Assembly: GCA_964467585.1 (NCBI GenBank) | Contig: CAYXRF010000017.1 | Span: 1 to 19,140 of the forward strand | Direction of reading: 5' to 3' | DNA length: 19,140 nucleotides | DNA from: CALVLD01 sp964467585 | GTDB lineage: Bacteria; Bacillota; Clostridia; Christensenellales; CAG-138 | Program-made: the position numbers and the translations under genes | The notes under the pieces: model-generated | Databases searched by the model: none | Told to the model about the DNA's origin: nothing | Seen by the model: the letters and a program-made list of their open reading frames with translations, nothing else | Shown here: one piece after another, positions 9,014 to 16,508 of the stretch | Position numbering within the stretch: the first letter of the stretch is position 1 | Layout: each line of letters opens with the position of its first letter

Positions 9014-9163
9014 TGCTGTCACTTCAAAATTCTGCCGCTTCAATATCCCGACAATAAACGTCAATCAATTTTGTTTTTTTCAACGTTGGAGCGTCATTTT
9101 TGTTCCCCCCATCGGCGTATACTTTCTGCCATAGGGAATCACCCTTACTGCGGGAGGTAAAGA
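9014..9163 (+). promoter_or_regulatory. spoIIG upstream control region (tentative)
   Basis: About 150 bp between the psuG terminator and spoIIGA. A -10-like TATACT lies at 9118-9123, but there is no -35 hexamer at the usual 17-bp distance. That would fit an activator-dependent promoter, as known for the Spo0A-controlled spoIIG promoter of Bacillus subtilis. A weak match to the Spo0A box (TGTCGAA) reads TTGTCGGG on the minus strand at 9047-9054. The match is too poor to be sure. Confidence 0.3.
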
Positions 9164-9931
9164 ATGTATATTGAACTTTTTATACTGGACAACCTCCTGA
9201 TGAACCTCCTTATTCTGCGGCTTGGCGCGGCGCTGCTATCGGTACGCCCCCCGCTGTATCGGCAGATTACAATCGCCCTGACCGGTGCGTTGTACGCCGC
9301 GCTTGCCGCAAGCCTTTTGCCCGCACTCGGCTCAATTTTTATGCGGCCGCTGATACTTGCCCTTATGGCGCATTCCATCCCCGCACGCACTCTCAAGGGC
9401 TTTGGGATAGCAAATCTTGCAACGCTTGGGGCAACGCTTGTTGTCGGCGGACTGGTGACGGCGCTTGCGCTTTTGCTCGGGGGAAGCACGGACGGTCTAA
9501 GCATTCGGGCGGGGATACCACTGCGCGTTGCGCTGCTTGGCGCGGCGCTTGCAAGCTTAACTCCCAAGGCGGTTCGCCGTCTGCTTTCCCGCAGGCTTAC
9601 GGGACGCGCTATGGCAACGTTGGAGGTTGAACATCGCGGTATTTCGCGCAGCTTCACCGCGCTTATCGACACAGGCAACCGCATGAGAGAGCCATTAAGC
9701 GGTCTGCCCGTTGCGCTTGTGTACTGTCCCGCGTTCAAAAAAATCGCAAATATCCCCATTCCTGCCGCAACCGCAAACGGAAAGCTGATGCTGTACGGAT
9801 TTTTGCCCGAGCACGTTCTTGTTGACGGAGTGCCTACAATGGTGATAATCGCCGTGTCGGACAAGCGCTTGGATGTTGACGCGATACTTCCGCCCGAGGC
9901 GGGGGTGCGCGTGGATAATATCGCCGCATGA
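9164..9931 (+). CDS. spoIIGA: Sigma-E processing peptidase SpoIIGA
   Basis: A 255-residue membrane-anchored aspartic protease that removes the pro-sequence of sigma-E in the mother cell after asymmetric division. The N-terminal half (about residues 1-140) is strongly hydrophobic, with roughly five membrane segments beginning MYIELFILDNLLMNLLIL, as in SpoIIGA. The C-terminal half carries the retropepsin-like motif ALIDTGN with Asp169, followed by LSGLPVALV. At 255 residues it is shorter than the roughly 300 of Bacillus SpoIIGA. It starts at the ATG at 9164 with GGGAGGT at 9152-9158. It is followed after only 14 nt by sigE, which reproduces the spoIIG operon; this context makes the call very firm. 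Activation in Bacillus also needs the forespore signal SpoIIR, not seen here. Confidence 0.93.
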   Translation: MYIELFILDNLLMNLLILRLGAALLSVRPPLYRQITIALTGALYAALAASLLPALGSIFMRPLILALMAHSIPARTLKGFGIANLATLGATLVVGGLVTALALLLGGSTDGLSIRAGIPLRVALLGAALASLTPKAVRRLLSRRLTGRAMATLEVEHRGISRSFTALIDTGNRMREPLSGLPVALVYCPAFKKIANIPIPAATANGKLMLYGFLPEHVLVDGVPTMVIIAVSDKRLDVDAILPPEAGVRVDNIAA

Positions 9932-9945
9932 AGGGTTGAAGGTTG

Positions 9946-10659
9946 ATGTTAAAATTGTTTGCTCGTTTGCTGTTAAAGCTGTATTGTCGTCTGCCCCGCG
10001 AGGGCAGCCTGTATTATCTCGGTTCGGGCGATTCGCTGCCCCCGCCCCTTGACCGCACAGAGGAGGCGGAGTGTCTTGTGCTGCTTGCCGTTGGCGATGA
10101 GGGCGCAAAGGCAAAGCTGATCGAGCATAATCTCAGGCTTGTTGTGTATATCGCACGAAAATTTGAAAACACGGGCGTTGGCATAGAGGACTTGATTTCA
10201 ATCGGCACAATAGGTCTTATCAAGGCTGTCAACACATTCAACACAGAGCGCAACATAAAGCTTGCCACATATGCAAGCCGCTGTATTGAAAACGAAATTT
10301 TGATGTATCTGCGCAAAACAAGCCGTCTCCAGCTTGAAATATCGCTTGACGAGCCTTTAAATATTGATTGGGACGGAAACGAGCTATTGCTTTCGGACAT
10401 ACTCGGCACTGAGGACGATGTTGTAAGCCGTGATATCGAGGACGAAACAGACCGTCAGCTGCTTGCAATCGCCATGACGCGTTTGAACTCCCGCGAAAAG
10501 CGAATTGTCGAGCTGCGATTTGGGCTGAACGGGGGAACGGAATATACTCAGCGGCAGGTGGCGGATATGCTGGGCATATCCCAAAGCTATATCTCCCGTC
10601 TTGAAAAGCGAATAATGAAGCAGCTATATAAGGAAATTGTCGGTATGCAGACGCGCTGA
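9946..10659 (+). CDS. sigE: Sporulation sigma factor E (pro-sigma-E)
   Basis: A 237-residue sigma-70-family factor that directs early mother-cell transcription during sporulation. The core is very close to Bacillus SigE: RNLRLVVYIARKFENTG-like region 2.1 (here HNLRLVVYIARKFENTG), EDLISIGTIGLIKAVNTFN, the -10-binding segment KLATYASRCIENEILMYLR, then DEPLNIDWDGNELLLSD, and a region 4 helix-turn-helix in TQRQVADMLGISQSYISRLEKR. The first 20 or so residues (MLKLFARLLLKLYCRLPREG) are basic and hydrophobic, fitting a membrane-binding pro-sequence; cleavage would fall just before SLYYLGS, by analogy with Bacillus. The ATG at 9946 is preferred over the TTG at 9943; AAGGG lies 10 nt upstream. It is the second gene of spoIIG. 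No convincing terminator follows. Confidence 0.97.
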   Translation: MLKLFARLLLKLYCRLPREGSLYYLGSGDSLPPPLDRTEEAECLVLLAVGDEGAKAKLIEHNLRLVVYIARKFENTGVGIEDLISIGTIGLIKAVNTFNTERNIKLATYASRCIENEILMYLRKTSRLQLEISLDEPLNIDWDGNELLLSDILGTEDDVVSRDIEDETDRQLLAIAMTRLNSREKRIVELRFGLNGGTEYTQRQVADMLGISQSYISRLEKRIMKQLYKEIVGMQTR

Positions 10660-10752
10660 CGTCGGACTTTCGGTTTTTGCTGCTGAGAAAATATCAGGTA
10701 AAACATTGTCATACTAATGACACAATTATGCCACAATACATAGGCTAAACGG
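10660..10752. other. Intergenic stretch after sigE with a small inverted repeat
   Basis: No gene is seen. TGTCAT (10707-10712) and ATGACA (10717-10722) form a 6-bp inverted repeat with a 4-nt centre, about 30 bp upstream of the next promoter's -35. It could be an operator for the secreted-protein gene, but nothing identifies a regulator. Confidence 0.4.
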
Positions 10753-10781
10753 TTTACAATTCTCCCCAAAAGTGCTAATAT
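10753..10781 (+). promoter_or_regulatory. sigma-A type promoter of the dockerin protein gene
   Basis: TTTACA (10753-10758), a 17-bp spacer and TAATAT (10776-10781). Each hexamer is close to consensus. Transcription would start near 10788, giving a leader of about 100 nt. Confidence 0.65.
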
Positions 10782-10852
10782 ACAAAGTTGAATAGGTGGA
10801 TTTTTTGGGTATTGCTTATGCAAACGTTCAAAAATCTATCCGCCAAGGTTTA

Positions 10853-10868
10853 TTTGGCTTTCGCCAAA
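10853..10868 (+). promoter_or_regulatory. Leader hairpin just before the ribosome-binding site
   Basis: TTTGGC, TTTC and GCCAAA form a perfect 6-bp stem with a 4-nt loop. The purine-rich Shine-Dalgarno (GGAAGGAAGG) follows directly at 10869-10878. An alternative pairing with GCCAA at 10842-10846 is possible, so the leader could switch folds. No known riboswitch class was recognised. Confidence 0.4.
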
Positions 10869-10887
10869 GGAAGGAAGGAAAACCATT

Positions 10888-13800
10888 ATGAAAAAGCGTA
10901 TCATCAGCATAATTGCCGTGCTTTGCATGGTAATTACCGCTCTGCCCATGACGACCATGGCTGCAACGGGGCTTACGCTGACAAAAACACCAGTTGCAAA
11001 CACGGGCGCGACCATCGCCGTCTCAGGCGGCTCCGGCACGGTTGTCGCCACAAGCAGCAACACGGCTGTTGCAACGGTTTCCGTCAGCGGCACTACCGTC
11101 ACAGTTTCCGGCGTAAGCGGCGCGGAGGGTACCGTCACCGTTACCGTTACGCGTGGCAGCTACACTGCCGATATACAGGTTCCCATCGGCTACACAACAT
11201 TTTCATTCTCCGGACGCGTGCTTACGGTTTATGCCGGCAGCAGCGGCAATTATGAGATTGTGGCGATAGCTCAGTCAAGTGAAACTGAGTACACGGGCGC
11301 CGAGGGCACGGGCGAGCTTACCGTTGGCAGCGACGCCTCCGGCAATGTGACCTACACCGTTGCAAGCGGTTACGAGCTTGTTGTCGGGCTCAAGAAAAAG
11401 GGCGGAACCTACTGCGCAAACGGCGTTACGTCCTCATCCAACTTCGTTGTTAAGAAAGAGGCCACAAAGGACTCCACGCTTCTGCTTGACGGTCTTTCAA
11501 TCACATCGCAGTTTACAAGCGTTGTTACGGTTAACAAGGATTCCACAGCAGCCTTCTACATTAACGCTCTTGGCGGCACTGTCAACACATTTACCGACAA
11601 CGCCGTCAACAATGCGGATACCTACGGCGCAACCGCCGACGGCGGCGACGGCACAAACCAGTATTTTGCCGAGAGTGCCGTTATCAAGTGCAAAACTGCA
11701 TCCAACGTCACCATTTCCGGCAGCGGCACGCTTAACATCAATGCCAATGCCAAAAACGGTATCAAGTCCGGTGCATCATCTTTTCTCACAATCACGGGCA
11801 GCGTTATACTAAACGTTCAGTCTGTTGACAACGGTATCTCATCTGAAAATGAGATGACGATTGCGGGCGGCACGATTGGCGTAACCTCCACGGGCGACGC
11901 CATAAAGGCTGCGGACGACACCGACCTTATCGGTGTTATATACGTCACAGGCGGCGAAACCACCGTCAATTCCGGTGACGAGGGTCTGCTTGCGCGTGCA
12001 TCCGTCTATATCTCCGGCGGAATATTGAACATCACCTGCGTTGGCGACGGCATTAAGGCAGAGGATGTTAACGAGACGGCGGGCGATGTGCTTGTCACGG
12101 GTGGTGAAATCACAATCCACTCCACGGGCGATGGCATTGCCGCCGCTTCCACAACCGCTATAACGGGCGGCACAATCAATATCACCTGCGCAAACGGCTA
12201 CACAAACACCTCCTACAATGGCAGCAGCACCACAACGCCCAGTGCAAAATGCATCAAGGCGCGTGTTGAAAACACCATTAGCGGCGGAACGTTCACTCTT
12301 TCAACCCCTGATGATGCTATCCACTGCGATGGCAACCTCACCATAAAGGGCGGCACGTTCACTATCAACACACGGGACGACGCCTTCCACGCAGATTACA
12401 CCACCACGATGGGTATCCGCGGCGCAAGCAATGAGCTTATCAATGTGTATGTCGGCACCTGCTATGAGGGCATTGAGGGCGCCGAGGTTGTGTGCAACAG
12501 CGGCACCTATGAGATACACGGCACAGACGACGTTATCAACGCCGCCAACTCCGACCTTGCCAATTATGCTTACACTATCAACATTTTCGGGGGCTTCTAT
12601 CGTCTTTACACCTCCGCGGGTGACGGGCTTGACTCCAACGGCAAGCTGATTATCCACAATGGCGATCTTGAGGTCTTTTCTCAGCCCAACGCGGACAACT
12701 CACCGCTTGACAGCGAAACGGGCATAAGCCTGCTTAACGGCATTACGCTTGGCGTCGGTTCCTCCCAGATGGCGGAAACACCCTCCGCGGGCGTATATGT
12801 TGAATTCCGCAACCTTTCAATCAGCAACGGCAAAACGATTGTTATTAAGGACTCAAGCGGAACAATACTTAAATCCACCACAGCATACTGGAGCGTGAGC
12901 AGCAGTGCGAACTACATGGTGTTCTCGCATCCCGCGCTTGTATCCGGCAACACATACTATCTGTATGTTAACGGCTCACAGGTTGCCACGGGCACTGCTT
13001 CCGGCGCGGCGGTTGACGACACGCCTTGGACGGATATTGCCTCCACCGCAACAAACGTATATGAGCGTGTTACCTCCATGGGCACGGGCAGCAGCTATAT
13101 CATCACGAACGCTTCGCTTACCAGCCCCGTATACACGCTTAAGGGAGGCACAAGCGTTTCTTCCCAAAGCAGCACTCTCACGGCCGTAACAGGCGGATAC
13201 ACCTTCGGCACGGTTAACGAGTCCAACACTTGGCACATGGACGCCACGGGGCATATATATTGCACCGTTTCCGATGTTAACTACTATCTGTACTACACCT
13301 CATCCTCCAGCGGATGGTCAACCACCTACACCCTCGGCATAACCTCCGCTTCCGCATCCGCGACCGCGTGGTCTGTTGCGGCTTCCGGCAGCGGCGTTAC
13401 AATCACCACCTCCGCGACCGGCGGCGGCGGCGGTCAGCCCGGCGGCGGCGGCATGGCTACAACACTCTATCTCTATTGCAGCAGCGGCACATGGAAGCTT
13501 TCGTCCTCCTCGGGCGGCTCAAGCTCCTATGTATGCTATCTGTACGCACCTGCTGTTGAGCAGGCTGCGCTTACCGGCACGCTCTATTACGTTGCCGAAA
13601 ATGACGAGGGCTTCACGATGAGCAATATTCAGTCCGAAACCAATATTCTCTATCGTGACAGCCGTTCAGGCTCGACCCAGACCCTTGCGTGGAGCAATTC
13701 GCATATCACCACCGCTTGGGAGCCCGCTTTTGTTAACACCGTTAATGGCGAGTATGTCCTCACCGTCTATTACGACAGTATCGCTATCGGAACCGTTACC

Positions 13801-14205
13801 GTTGTTATCGTTGGCGACCAGCAGGCATTGACCGTTACCTTCACGGGCGATTATGTCGCAACCGTTGAAGTCCCCTATGGTTCAACCGTCACTATGCCCA
13901 CCGCGCCCGATGGCTATAACTACCTGTTCTACCTCAATGGCGTTGAATTTGACCCCGCTACACCCATTACCGCAAATATCACTATCAACGTTGTTCTTGA
14001 ACAGATCGTTATCCCGCCGACCGTGCTTTATGGTGACGTCAATAACGATGGCGTTGTTAACTTCAGCGACGTCACTATCCTCTATGCCTCAATCAACGGC
14101 GCTATCTCCTCCACTATCAATTATGACGCCGCTGATTTCAACCGTGACGGCTCTATATCCTTTAGCGACGTATCCGCCCTCTACTCCGCTTTGGCCTCCA
14201 TTTGA
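10888..14205 (+). CDS. Secreted Cthe_2159-type beta-helix protein with C-terminal type I dockerin
   Basis: A 1105-residue exported protein. A signal peptide occupies residues 1-25 (MKKRIISIIAV core, cleavage near TMA-ATG). An Ig-like, Ser/Thr/Val-rich domain follows at about 28-105. Residues about 107-640 are a parallel beta-helix of the Cthe_2159 (DUF4353) carbohydrate-binding type, with recurring loops GDAIKA, GDGIKA, GDGIAA, DDAIHC and DDAFHAD that bind calcium in the family. Residues about 715-900 hold an aromatic, Ser/Gly-rich module with a GGGGGQPGGGG insert. A beta domain resembling an InlB repeat follows, then a dockerin at 1048-1105. Its two calcium loops are intact: D1050/N1052/D1054/N1058/D1061 and D1083/N1085/D1087/S1091/D1094. 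By family knowledge it would bind acidic polysaccharide such as pectin and dock onto a cohesin. No cohesin or scaffoldin gene is present here. The ATG at 10888 is 9 nt after a strong Shine-Dalgarno. Confidence 0.88.
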   Translation: MKKRIISIIAVLCMVITALPMTTMAATGLTLTKTPVANTGATIAVSGGSGTVVATSSNTAVATVSVSGTTVTVSGVSGAEGTVTVTVTRGSYTADIQVPIGYTTFSFSGRVLTVYAGSSGNYEIVAIAQSSETEYTGAEGTGELTVGSDASGNVTYTVASGYELVVGLKKKGGTYCANGVTSSSNFVVKKEATKDSTLLLDGLSITSQFTSVVTVNKDSTAAFYINALGGTVNTFTDNAVNNADTYGATADGGDGTNQYFAESAVIKCKTASNVTISGSGTLNINANAKNGIKSGASSFLTITGSVILNVQSVDNGISSENEMTIAGGTIGVTSTGDAIKAADDTDLIGVIYVTGGETTVNSGDEGLLARASVYISGGILNITCVGDGIKAEDVNETAGDVLVTGGEITIHSTGDGIAAASTTAITGGTINITCANGYTNTSYNGSSTTTPSAKCIKARVENTISGGTFTLSTPDDAIHCDGNLTIKGGTFTINTRDDAFHADYTTTMGIRGASNELINVYVGTCYEGIEGAEVVCNSGTYEIHGTDDVINAANSDLANYAYTINIFGGFYRLYTSAGDGLDSNGKLIIHNGDLEVFSQPNADNSPLDSETGISLLNGITLGVGSSQMAETPSAGVYVEFRNLSISNGKTIVIKDSSGTILKSTTAYWSVSSSANYMVFSHPALVSGNTYYLYVNGSQVATGTASGAAVDDTPWTDIASTATNVYERVTSMGTGSSYIITNASLTSPVYTLKGGTSVSSQSSTLTAVTGGYTFGTVNESNTWHMDATGHIYCTVSDVNYYLYYTSSSSGWSTTYTLGITSASASATAWSVAASGSGVTITTSATGGGGGQPGGGGMATTLYLYCSSGTWKLSSSSGGSSSYVCYLYAPAVEQAALTGTLYYVAENDEGFTMSNIQSETNILYRDSRSGSTQTLAWSNSHITTAWEPAFVNTVNGEYVLTVYYDSIAIGTVTVVIVGDQQALTVTFTGDYVATVEVPYGSTVTMPTAPDGYNYLFYLNGVEFDPATPITANITINVVLEQIVIPPTVLYGDVNNDGVVNFSDVTILYASINGAISSTINYDAADFNRDGSISFSDVSALYSALASI

Positions 14206-14215
14206 TTGGTTCAAG

Positions 14216-14300
14216 GAGTACGATTGGGACGTTTGGTACGATTTGGTACGATTTGGGACGTTTGGGACGTTTGGGACGTTTGGGGACGTTTGGGACGTTT
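14216..14300 (+). repeat. GGGACGTTT / GGTACGATTT short tandem array after the dockerin gene
   Basis: The array begins about 10 nt after the TGA stop of the dockerin gene. It reads GAGTACGATT, GGGACGTTT, two GGTACGATTT units, then GGGACGTTT or GGGGACGTTT five times. It runs directly into the GGGGAC stem of the first hairpin element. It lies in the sense orientation of the upstream gene and is related in sequence to the arrays at 11-120 and 14799-14863 when those are read on the minus strand. Confidence 0.9.
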
Positions 14301-14551
14301 GGGGACTCCGTCCCCAAGCCCCTGCAAGGGACTGCGTCCCTTGACCCGCAAATGTAAACCGTTGTTTGTCCACAATCGCTTAGCTTAATTCAATTGTTTT
14401 TTTCAAAGCCGCATATTTGCGCTGTTGCGCAAATATGCGGCTAAATTAATGGATTTCACTTTGTTTGAAATGGTTTTTGTTATGCCTGCCATTTGATTTT
14501 TCAAAGGGTTTTAGGGAATGCTTTTTTAAAAAGCATTCCCTAACGTACCTA
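14301..14551. repeat. Multi-hairpin repeat element, copy 1
   Basis: About 245 bp containing four inverted repeats in order. H1 is at 14301-14315 (GGGGAC-TCC-GTCCCC). H2 is at 14325-14343 (CAAGGGAC-TGC-GTCCCTTG). H3 is at 14407-14442, with perfect 16-bp arms (AGCCGCATATTTGCGC) around TGTT. H4 is at 14511-14543, with 16-bp arms TTAGGGAATGCTTTTT around one T. Between H2 and H3 and between H3 and H4 are AT-rich spacers with no long open frame. It is followed by a single TAACGTACC unit. No transposase or coding sequence is present; the nature of the element is unknown. Confidence 0.9.
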
Positions 14552-14557
14552 CCGATT

Positions 14558-14810
14558 GGGGACTCTGTCCCCAAGCCCCTGCAAGGGACTGCGTCCCTTG
14601 ACCCGCAAATGTAAACCGTTGTTTGTCCACAATCGCTTAGCTTAATTCAATTGTTTTTTTCAAAGCCGCATATTTGCGCTGTTGCGCAAATATGCGGCTA
14701 AATTAATGGATTTCACTTTGTTTGAAATGGTTTTTGTTATGCCTGCCATTTGATTTTTCAAAGGGTTTTAGGGAATGCTTTTTTTAAAAAAGCGTTCCCT
14801 AACTTACCTA
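14558..14810. repeat. Multi-hairpin repeat element, copy 2
   Basis: Direct tandem copy of the preceding element, offset 257 bp. Comparing the two by eye over about 243 bp, I count two substitutions (one in the H1 loop at 14565, one A-to-G in the right arm of H4) and a 2-bp length difference in the T/A centre of H4. The hairpins are H1 14558-14572, H2 14582-14600, H3 14664-14699 and H4 14768-14802; pairing is preserved, with a G-U wobble in H4 as RNA. Such similarity points to a very recent duplication or to gene conversion. Confidence 0.92.
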
Positions 14811-14863
14811 ACGTACCTAACGTACCTAACTTACCTAACGTACCTAACGTACCTTACGTACCC
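14799..14863 (-). repeat. TAACGTACC 9-bp tandem array after the LRR gene
   Basis: Seven 9-bp units in a row: TAACTTACC and TAACGTACC alternating irregularly, then TTACGTACC and CCACG. On the minus strand they read GGTACGTTA. The array ends 6 nt from the TGA stop of the minus-strand LRR lipoprotein gene, so it too lies just downstream of a stop codon in the gene's sense orientation. It overlaps the right end of element copy 2. Confidence 0.9.
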
Positions 14864-14869
14864 CACGCG

Positions 14870-15721
14870 TCAATCGCTGCCGTACATAACGTTTACGAAC
14901 TCAAGCTGGATATTGCCGGAGCGTATTTCAATAGTTTTCCACTGCCGTTTTGTGCCGCCGTAACTGATTTTATCGAGGCTGTCGCAGGCATACAGTGCGT
15001 TTGTGCCTATGAGGTTGAGTGTGACGGGCATTGTCATTGATTCAAGCGCAAGGCAGTAATAGAACGCACCTTCGCCGATTGTGCGGATACCGGTGCCCAT
15101 ATCGGCGCTTTTGAGTGCGGTGCAATTCCAGAATGCCCAGCCAAGCACGGTCGTGACGCTTTGGGGCATGGCAATTGCTGTGAGGTTAGCACAATTGTGA
15201 AAGGCATTCATGCCGATAACGGTAACGCTTGAGGGGAAAGTAACGGAAGTGAGCGCTTCGCAGTTTTCGAACGCACTGGAAATATACTTGACCCCATCGG
15301 GTATTTTGACGTCCCCGCCGCTGCCGTTGTAAGCGACAAGCACGCCATCGCCAACGATAACAAACTCATCCGTCTGCGCTTCAAGCCATGCGGTTCCGTC
15401 AAACGCGGAGGCGCCGATTGCGGTAATCCCGCTGTGGATCTGAATATCGGTAATTTCGTGTTCCCCGTAAAACACAAGCGCGTCAATCTCCTTGACCTTG
15501 TATCGGCTGAGCTTGCGCGGGATAACAATGGCGGTTTCCTCCCCGATATACGCGGTGATAATCGCGGTGCGGTCATTATAGAGCGAATACTTGAAATCAC
15601 CGCTGACCATATTGGTTTTGACGATTTTGCGCGTGTCATCACGAAGACAACCGCTAAGCGCAAACAGAAGCGCAAGCGCGGAAATGCAAGCGGTCAAACG
15701 GATAATTCCAGATTTTTTCAT
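14870..15721 (-). CDS. BspA-type leucine-rich repeat lipoprotein
   Basis: A 283-residue lipoprotein. The signal peptide MKKSGIIRLTACISALALLFALSGC ends in a lipobox (LSGC), with Cys25 as the lipidation site. Residues about 60-270 hold BspA/LRR_5 repeats with the usual pattern of I-G-A-F and L-T-V-P: ITAIGASAFDG, YISSAFENCEALTSVTFPSSV, VIGMNAFHNCANLTAIAMPQSV, TVLGWAFWNCTALKSADMGTGI and TIGEGAFYYCLALESMTMP. The repeats form a curved solenoid; the family is common on gut and oral bacterial surfaces, but binding partners vary. The frame extends upstream to 15949, but that part overlaps the reductase gene and is not hydrophobic at its start. The ATG at 15721 has AAAGGA about 6 nt upstream and begins the lipoprotein signal. 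It lies 91 nt after the reductase gene and may be co-transcribed. Confidence 0.85.
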   Translation of the reverse strand: MKKSGIIRLTACISALALLFALSGCLRDDTRKIVKTNMVSGDFKYSLYNDRTAIITAYIGEETAIVIPRKLSRYKVKEIDALVFYGEHEITDIQIHSGITAIGASAFDGTAWLEAQTDEFVIVGDGVLVAYNGSGGDVKIPDGVKYISSAFENCEALTSVTFPSSVTVIGMNAFHNCANLTAIAMPQSVTTVLGWAFWNCTALKSADMGTGIRTIGEGAFYYCLALESMTMPVTLNLIGTNALYACDSLDKISYGGTKRQWKTIEIRSGNIQLEFVNVMYGSD

Positions 15722-15812
15722 AGTGCTTCCTTTCAATAATCGACCAAAAACAATTGACTCAGCACCGCGGCCTATTTTTGTGATGGGGTGCGCGTTGCGG
15801 CAGAGCCGGCGT

Positions 15813-16508
15813 TTATTTGGGTTCTGCCCCATTGCCGCTGCATATGGCGGCATAAATCTCTTTTGGGAGCATTGGCACGCGAATACGTGCGGCGGTTTCT
15901 TCTGAAATGTGACCGCTTGCCGCATACTCCCGCCCCGCTTGAGAAACAAGCTTCAAGAGCGGCGCGGTCAACGGCGCGGCAGAGGCAACGCCAAACATTG
16001 GCGCCTCTGTTATGGTGATGATCGTGGACGCCTCGGGCGGGAACAATAGGTTGAACTGGGTCGTTACAGCCTCAAAATTGTGCTCCGCATTGGGGAATCC
16101 GCATCCGCTTATCATGCAATAGCGTTTGTTTGAAACATCATGAGCGCAGGTATGCACATATCGATCCCCTTGTTTCTGCATTGCCATTTTTGAAAGAGGC
16201 AGCATTCGGTCAACAACCGCTTTTAGCGTGGACGGCATTGAATAGCAATAGAGCGGAAAGCTCAACAAAAGCAGGTCGCACTCAAGAATACTCTCAAGTA
16301 TTGCCTGCATATCGTCTTTTTGAACGCATTCGCCGCTTTGCATACACGAAAGGCACCCACGACAATACCCAACGTTCTTTTCCGCCGTGTTGATAATCCG
16401 TACTTGGTTCTGCTGCACCTCATCCATGCCGTCAACAAAAGCACGCGTGATGTGCATGGTATCGCTGTTGCCTCGTTTGGGACTTCCGTTAAGCAAGGTA
16501 ATCTTCAT
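15813..16508 (-). CDS. Flavodoxin-fold FMN reductase, iron-sulfur flavoprotein-like
   Basis: A 231-residue NADPH-dependent FMN reductase-family protein. The phosphate-binding loop of the flavodoxin fold is LLNGSPKRGNS (residues 5-15). Cysteines 49, 52, 55 and 61 give CX2CX2CX5C, the compact motif that holds the 4Fe-4S cluster in iron-sulfur flavoproteins, followed by the usual DDM and by SFPLYCYSMPSTLKAVVDRM near the flavin site. It would be a cytoplasmic electron-transfer or oxygen/peroxide- or quinone-reducing enzyme; the substrate cannot be read from the sequence. The open frame reaches 16598, but the ATG at 16508 starts the flavodoxin fold and has AAGGAAG 9 nt upstream. It is preceded by a consensus promoter about 190 bp upstream. 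Confidence 0.85.
   Translation of the reverse strand: MKITLLNGSPKRGNSDTMHITRAFVDGMDEVQQNQVRIINTAEKNVGYCRGCLSCMQSGECVQKDDMQAILESILECDLLLLSFPLYCYSMPSTLKAVVDRMLPLSKMAMQKQGDRYVHTCAHDVSNKRYCMISGCGFPNAEHNFEAVTTQFNLLFPPEASTIITITEAPMFGVASAAPLTAPLLKLVSQAGREYAASGHISEETAARIRVPMLPKEIYAAICSGNGAEPK

Noticed and set aside
9145..9864. Long open frame (239 codons) antisense to spoIIGA
   Set aside because: It mirrors spoIIGA codon for codon, has no ribosome-binding site or recognisable motif, and spoIIGA is certain by homology and operon context.
14301..14343. Ordinary intrinsic terminator for the dockerin gene (H1/H2)
   Set aside because: Both stems are GC-rich, but neither is followed by a T-run on either strand, so a standard terminator is not supported.
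14301..14810. Insertion sequence
   Set aside because: No transposase frame, no clear target-site duplication, and the copies are in direct tandem; it is kept as an unclassified repeat element.
14750..15040. Open frame encoding Pro-Asn-Val repeats
   Set aside because: The repetitive peptide is only a reading of the TAACGTACC DNA array and then runs antisense into the LRR lipoprotein gene.
15722..15949. Upstream extension of the LRR lipoprotein frame to 15949
   Set aside because: It overlaps the end of the reductase gene, and a lipoprotein signal peptide with its own ribosome site begins at 15721.
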